Assembly: GCA_023512835.1 (NCBI GenBank)
Contig: CM042091.1
Span: 3,290,348 to 3,354,347 of the forward strand
Direction: 5' to 3'
Length of the DNA stretch: 64,000 nucleotides
Source of the DNA: Taxillus chinensis
Lineage: Eukaryota > Streptophyta > Magnoliopsida > Santalales > Loranthaceae
Shown here: piece after piece, positions 1 to 12,469 of the stretch
Numbering within the stretch: the stretch's first letter is position 1
Layout: the number at the start of each line of letters is the position of its first letter
Notes under the pieces: generated by a model
Database searches by the model: none
What the model was told of the DNA's origin: nothing
What the model saw: only the letters and a program-made list of their open reading frames with translations
Position numbers and translations under genes: made by a program

Positions 1-3000
1 TGCCGGTTGCAAGCTGCGAAGAAAGCAACAAAACCATTAAGAATGCTCCGAATAGCACGGAAAATCTGATTCCATATTAGAAAAAAAAAGGAGTAAGACA
101 CTTTATTGAGCCCGGTTGAGACATCAATTTGACTACAAATATAATTTAAATTAAAACCTGGGAAAAGAGGTCATTCCAAAGTGAACCCCAAATGGAAATC
201 TCATACGTGCTCAGTGCGACTTCAGAAGCTGTATTAAACTGGTATATGCTACTTATAGCATACCAAATTTCTCCAAGAATCTCAGTTATGTAGGTAAAAA
301 TAAATGCCACAAAAGTGAAAAATGAAAGAACTAGGCGAACTGGAGCATAGAGTACTTCCCAAAGGATCCAAAATAAAGGGAATATAACGGAAGTGGCTGC
401 AATATAGTCCAAACGTGATAGCAAACAGTCAATATTTGGCCACAATTTGTCTTGGCAAGATTAAAAATAATTAATATTAATAAAAATAAAACAATTAAAC
501 ACTTACCAACACTCCAAATAAAAGAAAAGGTGGACCAAACTGGCTGAAGTAGAGTGGCTGCAAGGATCTCAAACAGACTAAAAGAAGACCCAATTATGAT
601 ACCGATGACAGAACATAAGCTCTCTGCTATGTCATCACACAAATTCCAAAATGGAAGTATGTAGTTTAATAACTCCAAAAGTGGTCCTGACATTGGTTGA
701 GCAAGTACTAAAAAGAAGGACCGAGTAGCATGATAGAATGTCAAAATGCATTTGACAGCTTTCTTAAAATTTTGCAGAAATAACATGGTCCCTAAGTACT
801 TAATCCTTGACACCATCTCCCAAGTTTCTATCCAATCCAAAAGCGGACCGCAAATACCATATGCGGTTTCCTTGAGAACTGGAACATTTTTGTACAGATC
901 ATAAAATCCAATGAGCACAGTGACAATAGAAATCAACACATATAAAGCTCTTGCCAGGGGGCACATCCATGGACGATACAGATGGCAAAACACTGGGTAA
1001 GACTGCAGAAATATAACCCATGATGGAAGCCCAGACTCTAATAGTGTAAGTAACCGCAGATCAGACATAATTATTTGTCTTAATTTAAACGGGAGGTCAT
1101 GGTCATTGAACCTAAACAAAATCAGAACATCCCTATACTCTGTAGCTTCAACTTGATGATTGTAATCACTTGTATAGTTATCTATATTTTCTTGAGGATC
1201 TACAATATAGCCACTAGTTTCCTCTGAATATTTATCAATTTCTATGCCACTGTTTCTGGAATGTATTACCTTTCTTCGCTTATAGGGCCCTGTCAGCAAA
1301 GGCGTGTGAGGTGAACCCACATCATTTTCCATAATTGCAGGGCATACAGGAAAACTGCAACTAAATTGGTTGGGAAATGTGGGAGATCTATCGTTTTCTG
1401 ATGCGTCACTTTCAAAGAAAGTTTCATTGTTACCATTAACAGAGTCACACGTTGAGAGATCTCCTTCGGCATCATAGAACACCTCACCTGTAAAAAAGCT
1501 TCCAACTTAAACACCAATCAAAATACTCCAGTCATCACAGTACACACACAAAAGCCAATGTATATTTGAAAAATAAGCACATATTCCAACTAAATACAAA
1601 AAGTACTACAGCTCTAGAAGTTCCACATATCATAGATGCACCGAGAAAATAAGCTACATATGCATATTTTACTACAGAATCGTGAGTATTGCCTTTCATT
1701 ATTTACTTTAATTAAAAAAGAACTTTAACAGAATAATCTCCATAAATAATGATTATTTTGATTTTGCAATAACATTGTGCTATTCAACCAGTGATAAACA
1801 CTGCAATGGATATTCTTTAGCAATTTTGACAAGCAACATGTTTCTACAATTTTAGACATTAACTTGCATTGAAAACTAATGAATGTAATTAAAGTTAAAC
1901 ATTTAGGAACCTTTATGGATGAGCTTACTTTCCCTCTCCTTTATGTTACTAATAAAATGATTCAAAAGATGTGATGATTGAGTTTGGTTAAGTGATAAAA
2001 TAAAATTTTTAAAATGCCTCGCCTCCCTGCCCCATTTTTTTTTTGTCTTAATGAACTAGAAAACATATTAGGTTATGGTCAATATTTTGCAAGTTGATTG
2101 TTCATGGAAGTCTGGTGCTGTCTAAAGTTCTTTAACTTGCATACAGGATGCTGCAATAAAATGCACCATAACACACTGCCTGTCCATGTTGATGCTGAAG
2201 AAACCACTCACATCCAGGTGCAATACATTTCCAACCATATGAAATACGATCAATAATCATGGGTGAAAAATAGGCACCTGCCACAGAGTCCAGATAATCT
2301 TTCATAAGAAGCTGATCATAATGTGTTCCAGTAAACCACAAAGACAAACAACTTGCAGCTTGAGCTACACTATCAAATTCCCACCTCCTCATGAATTTGG
2401 TCTCTATAGCCAAAGATGTATCAGTCTGCAGGTGGCAAGAAATGACTAATTACACACATGAGATCAGGAATCAAATTAATTAGCATTAAGGATGCAAACT
2501 AAATACCTGAAGCTCATTCAAATAGTTGATACCACGAACATCAGTCCATGCGACTTCAAATACAATAAAACCATATAAGGTCCTGTGCAATTTACTATTT
2601 AAAAGCAATGTTTTCCTCAGGTTCTTTACAGGGAGCAAGGCTCTTCTTTGAGAAAATGATGCAGCATCAATCACAAAGAACCATCTTCTGAATTTCTCCA
2701 GCTTATTTCTTTTGGTGGTCGAGCTAGACATTATTTTATTAATCTCTTCATCATTCTTGTCCTTCGTTCGTGCTTTAGAGTTTGCAAAAGGAGACAACCG
2801 GGACTGGAAATTAACAAAACAAAATCACTTTTATTGCATACATGGCAACCAATAAAAATACCCCAACACATAAAAGATGTATTTAGCAACCTTGATAACC
2901 ATCAATTGCCATAAATGTGCTGATCGCAAACCTAGGTCCTTCAGCCAAGGGTGGTTGTCTACCAAAATATAAATTTTGTCACTTTCAGGGGCCAGAAAAA

Positions 3001-4170
3001 GGTTAAGGTGTGAGAGATATGACTGCAAGTCCCTGCAAATTTTTGGCACCAAAGAAAACAATTAATCATACAATACCAATAATCTATCTGCTGACCCTAG
3101 AGGTGCAGTCATTCTAGTGGAAGATAGTTTATAGAACATCCATCTACCATTAATCATGTATATAAAAGTCAAGCAAGACCAAAATGATTCAAGCAAAAAT
3201 GTTGCAGAACTGTGGAATTAAAGAAAATATTATCAAATAGTGATATTCTGTGATCAAATATGACATTTAGAAGTATTTTTTGTGGCCAAGTCTGAAATTT
3301 CATAAAATAAACTTGATTAATTCCTTAAGTGGTAGCTTCTCCATTGCTATGAGAATACATACCGAGTGACACTGGAACTAGATCATATTAAATCATATTA
3401 GTTATTAGGAGAACCCCGAGCTTTATGACAAACGGTTGCTACATTGAATCAAAGCAAGGAAGCAATGGCATCCAGATATAAATATGGACCCTCCTCCCAT
3501 GCCGCTCATTCATACTCAAAGCTACATTCCAAAAACTCGTATAAACTGTTATTACTTGCATAAAATATATTACATACGAGGCACGATCAGCAAGCATATT
3601 GTATTGTTTACTTGGGGCATATGGAAATTCCAAACTAAACATCACAGCAAGAAAGTGAAAAGCTGAGCAAGATCAACACTTTATAGTAACTAAAAGAGAT
3701 CAAAAACATTAACAGCGAGAAACAGTTGTAATACGACGACAGTACATCGTAGTAGGGAAACATTGGGCACAGCACATAGCAACAAAATTTTAAATCCTAC
3801 CCGATTTGCAGACCGGTTAGAGGAAACACGCAACCACCTGCGGCCTCTTTTTTGGCCATCGTCAGCGACGAACCCAAACCTCGAATTGACGACAAAACCG
3901 CCACGAATCACTTCTGCGTATCAATCCGAGGCAATGGAGTCGATCAATCCCTGGAAATGAATAACAGCATCACGCGAGGAATGAGAGAGGAGCACAACAA
4001 CCCAAAAAAAAATAAAAATAAAAAAAGAAAGAAAGAAAGAAAGAAAGAAAGAAACCTGGAAAATGATCAAATTCAATGGAACCCCATGGAGACGAAGCTA
4101 TTGAAATGGTAGGGAAAGGGAAGCAGACGCGATGGCGACGGCGACGGCGACGACTCGAATCGACCTTCAT
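1..4170 (-). CDS. Large multi-pass plant membrane protein of unknown function (3' end missing)
   Basis: I read nine exons on the minus strand that stay in frame across every junction: 4170-4056, 3913-3801, 3634-3612, 3032-2891, 2803-2507, 2425-2137, 1487-507, 450-158 and 65-1 (continuing off the window). They give about 772 residues. The ATG at 4170 opens an arginine-rich N-terminus (RRRRRR near residue 10). The middle third is soluble, with PESDKIYILVDNHPWLKDLG and a tract of charged residues. Long hydrophobic segments follow from about residue 430, for example around ALYVLISIVTVLIGFY, and again in the 450-158 exon, so the C-terminal half is probably multi-pass. I recognise the sequence style as a conserved plant 'transmembrane protein' family but know no assigned function. 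The 23-nt exon at 3634-3612 is the weakest piece; it is supported because it alone restores frame between its neighbours. Confidence 0.8.
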
Positions 4171-5314
4171 CAACTAGAGCGAAAATCGATTCCCTCCCTC
4201 TCTCTCCCTCAAATCGAACCACTTACAGGGCACATGAACAAAACATTACACAGCATAAACGTAGACACAAAGTCACCTCTCTCTCCCTCTGTCTCTCTCC
4301 TACTCATCGATTCTTATCCGAATTGGGAGGGAGAGGGAAAGAGAGGGAAGGGATTGCTTATGGATGAAGTCTGAACGACATAAAGCTGAGTGCGAGCCAG
4401 CCAGCCAGCCAGCCAACAAGCCGTTGAAGATGAGGGGCAGACAGCCACGTTCGTGTCCGACGTCATTTATTATCGTCACAATTACGATTTTTAGACAATA
4501 TATATTTAACAAAAACGTTAATGCTGAGTCTGCTCTATGGGTATTTCCGAAGGTAGTGGGGACACGACATGCTGATGCCGGTGGGAGCATTAAAACGGTT
4601 TTATTTTGGCGTGTAATTACAATATTTTAGATATATAAAAAAATGAAATTAAACATTTGCTTTTAATAAAAGACAATCTGCAGTTGTGCACCGGAATTGA
4701 TATAGTTCATATGATTGATTACTTTTTTGCTAATTATTGTAACCTTACTGTCCACCAGATTTTTATTATTTTAATACCCAATTAATATTTATTTCAAAAA
4801 TAAATAGTAATAAATATTTTTATAAATTTTTATAAATTCAATTTAAAAAAATAATTACCAAATAAATAAATAAATTTTATTTATCACCATTAATTTGTTC
4901 AGAAATCAACCGAAGGATTGCTATAAAATTTTATAGATATATTTCTTAATATATATGAATATTCATTCTAATTGTCATTTTTTTAAACAAAAGTCAATAG
5001 GATATCAACATAGTAAAAGTTCACACGATTCTCTGCTAAAGCCATTAGCCGTATCGGATCCACGCTCGTGGTTAAACCCATGTCTGTCGCCGCGATTATT
5101 ATTTAAAGTATATAATTGAAATTTAATATTTAAAAAAATTATAAATATTCAAAAAATATATAATAAGGAAACTCTGGTATATGAAATATAACCAAATTAA
5201 TAAATTTAATTTATATGAAAATTAATTTTCACATTAATCAAAATTATACTGGATTTATAAATTACAATCATTGGACTATAAAATCTGCAGTGCCTAACGC
5301 TAACACTCTCATAA
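4171..5314. other. 5' flank of the membrane-protein gene, then AT-rich spacer
   Basis: The first 200 bases carry CT-rich tracts typical of a plant promoter/leader read on the minus strand. A GCCA tetranucleotide run sits near 4395-4416. From about 4630 the sequence becomes AT-rich without coding signal. A GAAA run at about 4024-4054 lies inside intron 1 of the neighbouring gene. No gene recognised here. Confidence 0.5.
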
Positions 5315-5898
5315 GGCCATCTCCGACCACGATGCTAAAGCGTCAAATATAACGCAAATACATAGAAATGGGTCTCCAACGAAGCGCTAAACATGACATT
5401 ATTTCAGCGTTAGCTATGCCAAATATGGCGCTGTTTCTGCGCTATCTTTCTTCTTTTTTTGTTTTTGCTCTGTTGCTGCGTCTTGGATACGCCGGAGTGG
5501 GGCTGGGCGACACCGGATTGGGGCGACGGCCGGACTGGGGATGGGGCTGGAGCTGGGGCAATGGCCGAACTGGGGAAACAGGTTGGGGCTGGGGCAACGG
5601 CCGAAAGGGGGCTGAGACTGGGCGAAGGCCGGACTGGGGCTGGGCGACGCCGGATTGAGGCGATGGCCGGACTGGGGATGGAGGATGGCCGGACTGGGAC
5701 TGGGACTGGAACTGGGGGGCTGGGGCGATGGCCAGACTGGGTGATGGCTAGACTAGGGCTGGACTGGCGTGGCAGATGTTTTAGAATAAAATTTTAATAT
5801 TTTAAAATAAAATTTTAATATAAAGAGAAAAGAATATGCTGTTTTTAAGATAGAATATACTTTATAAAGGAAGATTTAGTATAATGTGCTGGAGATGA
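5315..5898. mobile_element. PIF/Harbinger-like non-autonomous element with GC-rich tandem-repeat core
   Basis: The left end reads ggccatctccgaccacgatg after a TAA trinucleotide, and the right end reads as its imperfect inverse (ctggagatga) followed by TAA at 5899-5901. This matches the 3-bp TAA/TTA target duplication and CATCTCC-type termini often seen in plant PIF/Harbinger-like MITEs. The flanks are AT-rich, but 5500-5760 is GC-rich and built from degenerate repeats of a unit like gccggactggggatgggg. An open frame (5368-5658) through it reads as Gly/Trp/Arg-rich repeats and is probably not a real gene. The inverted ends are short and diverged, so the exact boundaries are tentative. Confidence 0.45.
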
Positions 5899-7288
5899 TA
5901 AATGAAATTTACTTTATTATAATGTAAAAGTTGTACTATGTTCTAAGACTATACAATAAATTAAACACACCGTAAATACAACAATTAAAAAGTTTAAAGT
6001 GTTCAAGGCGTCATAAATAAAAATAAATGCGGTGAGGCAACGGGAGTGAACAGAATAGAAAGTCACACCGTAGAACAAAAACAAAAACAAAAAAAACTAA
6101 TTTAGAACTGCAGTGGTTTTGTAGAATACTTGTTTTGAGATTCATAAAAGCATAGAGAACGAGGGAGCATGGCTATAAGAGGCAGAACACGCCACTAGGA
6201 CGTAAAGGGTATGAACAAACTAATTTAAAACAGGTCAGGCCACAAAGAAATAATGGGAAAACAGAAAAGAAAAAAATAAAGAAAAAAACAAACAAACAGG
6301 TACAACTAGCAGAGAAGTATGGAAGATTTTGAACATCAATATACAATTTTCTAGCTACTAAAAACAGCCAACAAAGTGATAAAACAGTCCACCATCCATC
6401 AAAAATTAATCTATGAACCATCCAAAGGAAACAGATCATGAACCATAACTTTAAATTGTTCAGACCAAACGGTAAAATTATATTGGGATTTTTTGTTGTT
6501 GTTGTTGTGGTATTTTTTTTAGAAAAGGTTAAGCCAGAACAGATCATGAACTAAATCACGCTCAGACAGAAAAAACAAAAAAAAAAAACAAACAGAAGTA
6601 TTGTTTAAAAACCAGACACGCATCTTAGACCAATATTACCAGTCACGCAAAGGGGGAGAAACCAAACAGGCGTCTTTTTCTTAAAACCAGGCTCTTCGAA
6701 CGTTTTTTTTGTTTGGAAAAGAAACAAAAACAGACAACACAGAGACAAAATCTATCACCACCCAGACAACACAAACAAGATCAATCGATACCCAGACAAC
6801 ACACAGATTAACTAGCCCAACTCAGGCAAGAACTCACATAATCAAAAAATTATCAGAGAAACAAGAAAATATGTAGATAAATCTATGGATACCACAGAAG
6901 TATGAATAGAATCAGTCGACACCCATACGAACACACGATTTAGCCAGCTCAAACCTCAGACCAGGAGACAAAACGACCGAAATCATCAGAGAATAAGCAT
7001 TGTAAAAGCATACAACAGGGCAAGAAACCAACCAAAAAAAAACAGTAAACGACCGACGGCTATAACAACGTACTGGGACTCCGTCCGGAGAACTCCTCGC
7101 CTTCTACAGCTTCCCGGAATTCCGTGAGGACCACAGACAGTCACCAGATCGGCATGCCAACGGCGGGAGCGGTAATAGCGGCAAGAGAGGCCTTGTGGCC
7201 AGAGGAGGCGCCGGCGGGGAGCGACAGCTCTGGGCGTGATTGGGGGTGCTGCCGAGGAAGCCGGAGTCGCGTCCGAAATAAGGGGCCG
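5899..7288. other. A-rich spacer and non-homologous 3' continuation of the NCA1-like ORF
   Basis: The segment is purine/A-rich on the plus strand with several oligo-A runs and short repeats of cagacaacac (about 6731, 6763, 6793). The minus-strand frame entering from the NCA1-like fragment stays open down to 6986 but shows no TPR or other known domain. No other gene seen. Confidence 0.45.
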
Positions 7289-7867
7289 TTGCACCAAGAA
7301 AGAACCCCTCTCCAAGGAAACATCCTCGTATATAACCGTTTTCTTCTCAGTATCCAACTTTTCCCCAGACTCTTCGTTGACATGAGACCTCTTGATCCTC
7401 GCGTGGCCGTTGATAAACAAATCGACCGTGCTCTGGAACTTCGGATCGGCCTCTACGCGCTCAATGTCAGCTCCACACAGCGGACATTCCTTGAATCTCA
7501 AAATACAAGCCCTAATGTTTTGCAACCAAAAAAAAAACATTAAATTTACGGGTTTGCGATGATGTCTGCTGAATCAACACTTAAAATGACAAGAATCGGT
7601 GGAATCGGCTCACCTGCAGTAGATATGAGAGCACGGCACGCATCGGATGCCGTCGAAGAGAAGGGCGTGGCAGATGAGGCAGCTGAGAGGACCCGTGTTG
7701 AAGGTCTGAGAATCGAAGCCATAGGGACACTTGGTGGTGACGGTGGCGGGTTGAGGAGTTTCGGATACAGATTGCCGTACGGGCTTGTGGGGGTGTCCGG
7801 CGGTGAGCTTGCGCAACGAAGCATCGTCTGGGCGAGAGGCTTTGACGAATGGACAGACAGGAGTCAC
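7289..7867 (-). pseudogene. NCA1: NCA1-like RING fragment, start codon and TPR half missing
   Basis: Two exons (7867-7614 and 7511-7289) join in frame at GT-AG borders. They encode the N-terminal third of NO CATALASE ACTIVITY 1, a RING/TPR chaperone of catalase: CPFVKASRPDD, then CPYGFDSQTFNTGPLSCLIC, a RING with CxxC, CVPCSHIYC and CPLCGADI, and finally YEDVSLERGSFLVQ. The codon where the family has its initiator is GTG here, and I see no in-frame ATG between it and the CT-rich tract upstream. After FLVQ (7289) similarity ends abruptly: in the family an alpha-helical TPR region of roughly 250 residues follows, whereas here the frame runs through Pro/Arg-rich sequence without TPR character. 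I call it a truncated duplicate. A functional non-AUG-initiated short RING protein cannot be excluded. Confidence 0.7.
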
Positions 7868-8423
7868 GTTGTTCTTCGAATGTTGTTGGGCTTGTGTTCT
7901 GGTTCTTAGGAAGGGATCGGAGGGGGAGAGAGACAGAGAGACACAGAGAGAGAGAGAGAAGGGGACTGGGAACGTAGATTATTTTTTAAAATAAAATTAT
8001 TTTAAAAAAGTTTAGATAAATTTTTATTATTTATAAATGATTTTAAGCTGATCGAATTTTTTATTTTAAAAATAATATTATATTTAAAAATAATATTATC
8101 CTGTCCCGAAAGTCTGAAAAAATTGTGTTCGACTATAAAAACAAAAGACTAACCCTAGCGTTGCCGTCGCGGAGCCGTGGACCGTGTGCCCAGCGCCTCG
8201 CCTCTTCTTCTGTCTTCTTCGAGTTCAGATCTTATCCCCTTACGCACGCCACGGCCCACGCCGTTCTCCGTCTGTCCTCTCGCCGACGCCGTCGCCTGGT
8301 GCGCGAAGCTTGCCGTCGCCGTTGGCTGTCGCCTTTCCGTCCGTCCTCTTGCAGTCCGGCCGATCAGAGACGTCCGATCTGGCTTTCTCCTTTCACGGTC
8401 AGTCCCGATCTACTCTTGCCTGT

Positions 8424-8454
<31 letters not shown>

Positions 8455-8996
8455 ATCACTCTCTCACTAGTGTTTGGAGCCATGAGCTGGTTAGCTACAA
8501 TCGTAGCTTCTTCGATCATGCGTGCATCGCTTCATACCCCCTTCACTTCAATTCCCACACCAGGCCACTATTGTTGATCACTTTTTTTTGGTTTTTTTTT
8601 TTTGCAGGTCTTTTAATTCCAGGAAACTCGTAAGAAATCATTTTCGATATCTTTTTCTTAGAAATTTCGTTTTTCAACTTTCCCTATAATTTTCTTTATA
8701 AAATATGGTATATGCCATGATTAATGCGTAGTCTTAGTTGCTTTTATGGGTCTTATGGTGCGTCAATAATACAAATATGTTGTTTGAAAATCTTAGCCCG
8801 TTTAAAAACGGGCCGTAATAGACTCAGTCCGGCCCGAATTCGGCCCGGCCCGCCTCGCCCCACCTGTGTAACACCCCTAGAAATACGCAAAACTAAAATA
8901 AAATAAAATCCAAACTAAATATACCATCAAAACGCTCCCCTCTTCACTCTTGTCTTTGCCGCAGAAAACCCTAATTTCGTGGTCTCCTCGGCAACG
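7868..8996. other. Orphan promoter/leader-like stretch and TE debris upstream of SmD1
   Basis: At 8134-8140 there is a TATAAAA box, followed by an aaccctag telo-box-like motif (8151-8158) and a GC-rich, then CT-repeat, leader-like sequence to about 8640 on the plus strand. Frames through it (for example 8177-8470) are not recognisable proteins. It may be the start of a non-coding transcript, a relic of a lost gene, or a distal leader exon of SmD1. Around 8795-8875 the GC-rich string with repeated cggccc looks like a dispersed-repeat fragment. Confidence 0.4.
8965..8973 (+). promoter_or_regulatory. Telo-box in the SmD1 leader
   Basis: AAACCCTAA lies 24 bases before the SmD1 ATG. In plants this telo-box is typical of genes for translation and RNA processing, which suits SmD1. 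Seen directly; the regulatory role is inferred. Confidence 0.55.
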
Positions 8997-9748
8997 ATGA
9001 AGCTCGTCAGGTCTGTCCCTAACCATGCATATCTGTGTATCGATGCCGTGCCTGTGTTTGTATTTCTCACTCTCGAATGTGTATAATATGACTAGGTTTT
9101 TAATGAAATTGAACAACGAGACTGTGTCAATCGAGCTCAAGAACGGAACGGTCGTTCATGGCACCATCACAGGTTTTTGTCGTTCTTTTGCGTTTACAGT
9201 AGTGGTTGTATTTGACCATTTTTGGCCATTACAAATTTGATTGTTGTCAGAATCACATGCCTCTGATTAATTCTGGTTCTTTATAATCTAATATTGCTTC
9301 TGGCCTTTGTGTTATAGGTGTTGATATCAGCATGAACACACATCTAAAGACAGTCAAACTAACACTCAAGGGGAAAAACCCAGTGACACTTGATCACTTG
9401 AGTGTTCGCGGAAACAACATTCGCTATTATATTCTTCCTGACAGCTTAAACCTTGAGACACTATTGGTGGAGGAGGCACCTAGGGTTAAGCCAAAGAAAC
9501 CAACTGCTGGTAGTGTACTCAAATATACTGGCTGCTGCACTCATTGCATCTCTTTTCTTCATCATCATAACTACATTTAAATATTTGTTCCACCTCACAT
9601 TTGCTATTTATTTATTTAGTTAGTTATAATAATTTCAGTTATGTACATGTAGTTGATTTTTTTTTCCTTTGGGCTGGTTGCAGGGAGGCCATTGGGCCGT
9701 GGTCGGGGCCGTGGTCGTGGACGCGGGCGTGGCCGGGGAGGTCGTTAA
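8997..9748 (+). CDS. SmD1: Small nuclear ribonucleoprotein SmD1
   Basis: Four exons (8997-9010, 9096-9172, 9318-9509, 9684-9748) give 115 residues, close to the usual 115-119 for SmD1. The protein starts [20 protein letters not shown], contains the Sm1 motif ([20 protein letters not shown]) and the Sm2 motif ([13 protein letters not shown]), and ends in the diagnostic GR dipeptide tail (GRGRGRGR). SmD1 is part of the heptameric Sm ring on U1, U2, U4 and U5 snRNAs in the nucleus; the GR tail is a substrate for symmetric arginine dimethylation. The first coding exon is only 14 nt long. All junctions keep frame and use GT-AG, and nothing suggests inactivation. Confidence 0.96.
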
Positions 9749-12469
9749 TTACATATTTCTATTCCAAAATTTCATGCTGGGTATGTTAGCACTTTTGTTG
9801 TAGTCAGAATTCTGAGACGCCTGAAAAATGTATCTGAACGCTTGCTGTTTGTTTGCTAATTGCTAAATCTGCCTTCATGTGACCAAGAGCTACTCTATTT
9901 GAATGAAAATTATTTATTTGCAGATTTTGCCAGATGGCAACCTTGCTAAAGTGTCTTTCATGTGGCCTTGATGCAAAATTTCCATATTTATAGTCGAGGT
10001 GATCACTTCATCACAACATTCTAAAAAAAACGTAGAACTTGGTTGCTTTATTTTGTAGGCTGCCTTATTTTCATAATTGCAATTATAGTATAAATATGAT
10101 AAAAGATCATATGGCTAATGTTTTTTAAACTGAAAGTTTTGATCTACACTAAAGGTTTTTTCATGATGAATTTATGTGGATTGCTTAGATAAATAGTTTT
10201 TGTTTAATTCTTTATTTTGAGTTGTAGAATGCTGATTTACTTTATTCTGTTATTTTTGTTGGTACTAATGAGACCATATAATTGGTGATAAATTATAGTG
10301 ATTAATAATCTTTTAGATAAAATGTTTTTTTGCCATAATTTCAATGCGTTTTAGTGATAATGATTTTATAGTTTTTTAAACATTTTATCTATTAATTATT
10401 TGTTTTCATTTGAATTTAAGTAAAATTAACCATTGAATTGCTGCAAAATTTTATAAACATATTTATCAAGGAAAAAACTAGTTGCTTGTATATTGTATAG
10501 ATAATTCATACATAAATAACTTTCCTGAGATTGAATTGAATTGGTATGAATATATTGTTTTAAAAATTATAATTTAATGGCAATAAATGTGCTCTTGTGA
10601 AATTTATGAACATTACTCGTTTATAAATGTAACATTTTAAAAACAAATGTTAATATGATATTAAATTGAAATTATTAGCCGCAAATTTGCACTGTCAAAT
10701 TAAAGCACTAAATGCTACCACCAATGAATATGTAACTCCTCTAAAAGTCAGTCAGCCTAATTAATTAACCATATGAAACGAGGCAGCGAGGAGGGTTTCA
10801 TCCACGATGTTGACAGATCGGTAGGAAACGAGCTCCTTCATGTACTTCATGGCCTCTCAGTGCTCCTCGAAACTGGCCAGCACCTTTGTGCGATTTCTGG
10901 AAGACCTTGCCGCATACTTGGGGGGAGATTTGGTTTCGTACAAGGAAGCGGGGGGTGGTGGGCTGACAACTGGCTCACAATCGGGGTTGACAACTACTGT
11001 AGCGGTTGTGTTCACTGTTCACCCCTCTCTCTCTCTCTCTCTCCCAATTTGACAACTAATGAAGGGGATCAGCTGATAAAGGAGATGAATCCATTTGATC
11101 TTTGGAGAGATGAATCCGATTTGATCACAGGACAGGATCGATTGTTTGATCCTTTGCGGTCACCTCCTTAAGCACTCTTGATGAAGGGGATCGGCTTATG
11201 AAGGGGGAGGTGGAGTTCTGGGAGGACTAGGTAGAGGCGGGGGCTTATTCCGAACCGGTGCTGTGGTGACTAGCATGATTGGAGGGCGAGCAAGTGCTCG
11301 AGGGAAAGCCAACGGGAGGGCAAAAGGGGTTTGTTATTATGAGGTTTGTTAAAATGACGTCCGCCACTGTAGTTTCTTGGAGGAGGCAGAGGAGGATTAG
11401 AAAGGTAGGCAATCCCAGCGGTATGATCATGATATAACCAAACAAAAGAAGTTAATGAAATCCAATTGAGTGGGGTTTCATTCTTCAACCGGCTCTAGTC
11501 TAAAAATTCAAATGGGCTCAACTGTCTGCGTGATTATTTAATCGAGCAGAATAATTTTTAAAATGTCAGCTTATATTAATTCCTAGATAGAAAATTGAAG
11601 GGTTTTCACCCATTCTTTCCCAGTGGACTTAATTCCAGTCATAGCTAATACTTTTTTAATGAATTAAACAATTTACAAATCAAATGAACCTTTAATTTTT
11701 TAAGCTTGCAGTCTTTTTTATGTTATACCGTATAGGGATGGCAACGGGACGGATTTGAGACAGGTCATCTCTATCCCGAATTCGTCTCATCTAAGAAAAT
11801 AATATTTTAAATTCGACTTGAACCCGTTTAAGTTGACCTGAAATTCATTCCATTAGGGGCGGGATGGGGCGAGTATCCGTTAAACTCGTTATATTACCTT
11901 ATATATACAGGTTATTCCGTTTCGAACCTGTCCTGAATTCCTATTGGAGTCGGAGATATCCGTCTTAAACCTGTCCTGAATCCAATTACACTTATTTCAA
12001 ATCTGTCACATTAAGAGCAGGGTGAGACCGGTATAATCCATTCCATTGCCTAATACCAGATAAAGGATGACACTTGTATAATGATTTTTAAAATTTTAAA
12101 ATGTGAGCTGTGAAACAAAGGTTTCCAGTTATTTGAAATAAACTGCATATATTAACGCAGATTAGTCAACCTAGTTACTTGTGGGTAATGCGTAACACAC
12201 TATCCTTGACAAAATGGATCAGAATTCAGGCCCAACTTACCCTTGCAAGCTATTTTGCGTGCTACACATTAATCAATGACGAAAATGTTCATGCCCGACA
12301 AGAGGCTACGTTGGTGATTACCATGTCAGTTTGAGGTGCCAATATTAACTGCAGTTGACAAATGTTGGGTCCTTCGTAGTTCCTATTGTAATTGTGATGC
12401 AGAATAAATATAGGGAAAAGCTACCGAAGTCATGCTGCATGATATTCAACTTCATTTGCTTCCTTTGTA
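9749..12469. other. SmD1 3' flank, AT-rich spacer, unidentified gene-like fragments
   Basis: The first few hundred bases are probably SmD1 3' UTR. At about 10770-10960 the minus strand reads like protein (EAMKYMKELVSYRSVNIVDE after a stop), and 11245-11490 (minus) reads like a Pro-rich fragment; both are interrupted and I cannot name them. A CT repeat sits at about 11027-11043. From 11735 to about 12060 the text has repeated phrases on the theme of a blunt 'gggatggcaacgggacgg' opening, a common plant dispersed repeat. Confidence 0.35.

Noticed and set aside
5368..5797. Gly/Trp/Arg-rich ORFs as a real repetitive protein
   Set aside because: They arise from a GC-rich tandem repeat in a transposon-like context; two frames are equally open and there is no promoter or conserved start.
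7124..7543. Plus-strand 139-codon ORF opposite the NCA1-like exon
   Set aside because: The minus strand carries clear NCA1 homology with splice sites; the plus frame is its shadow.
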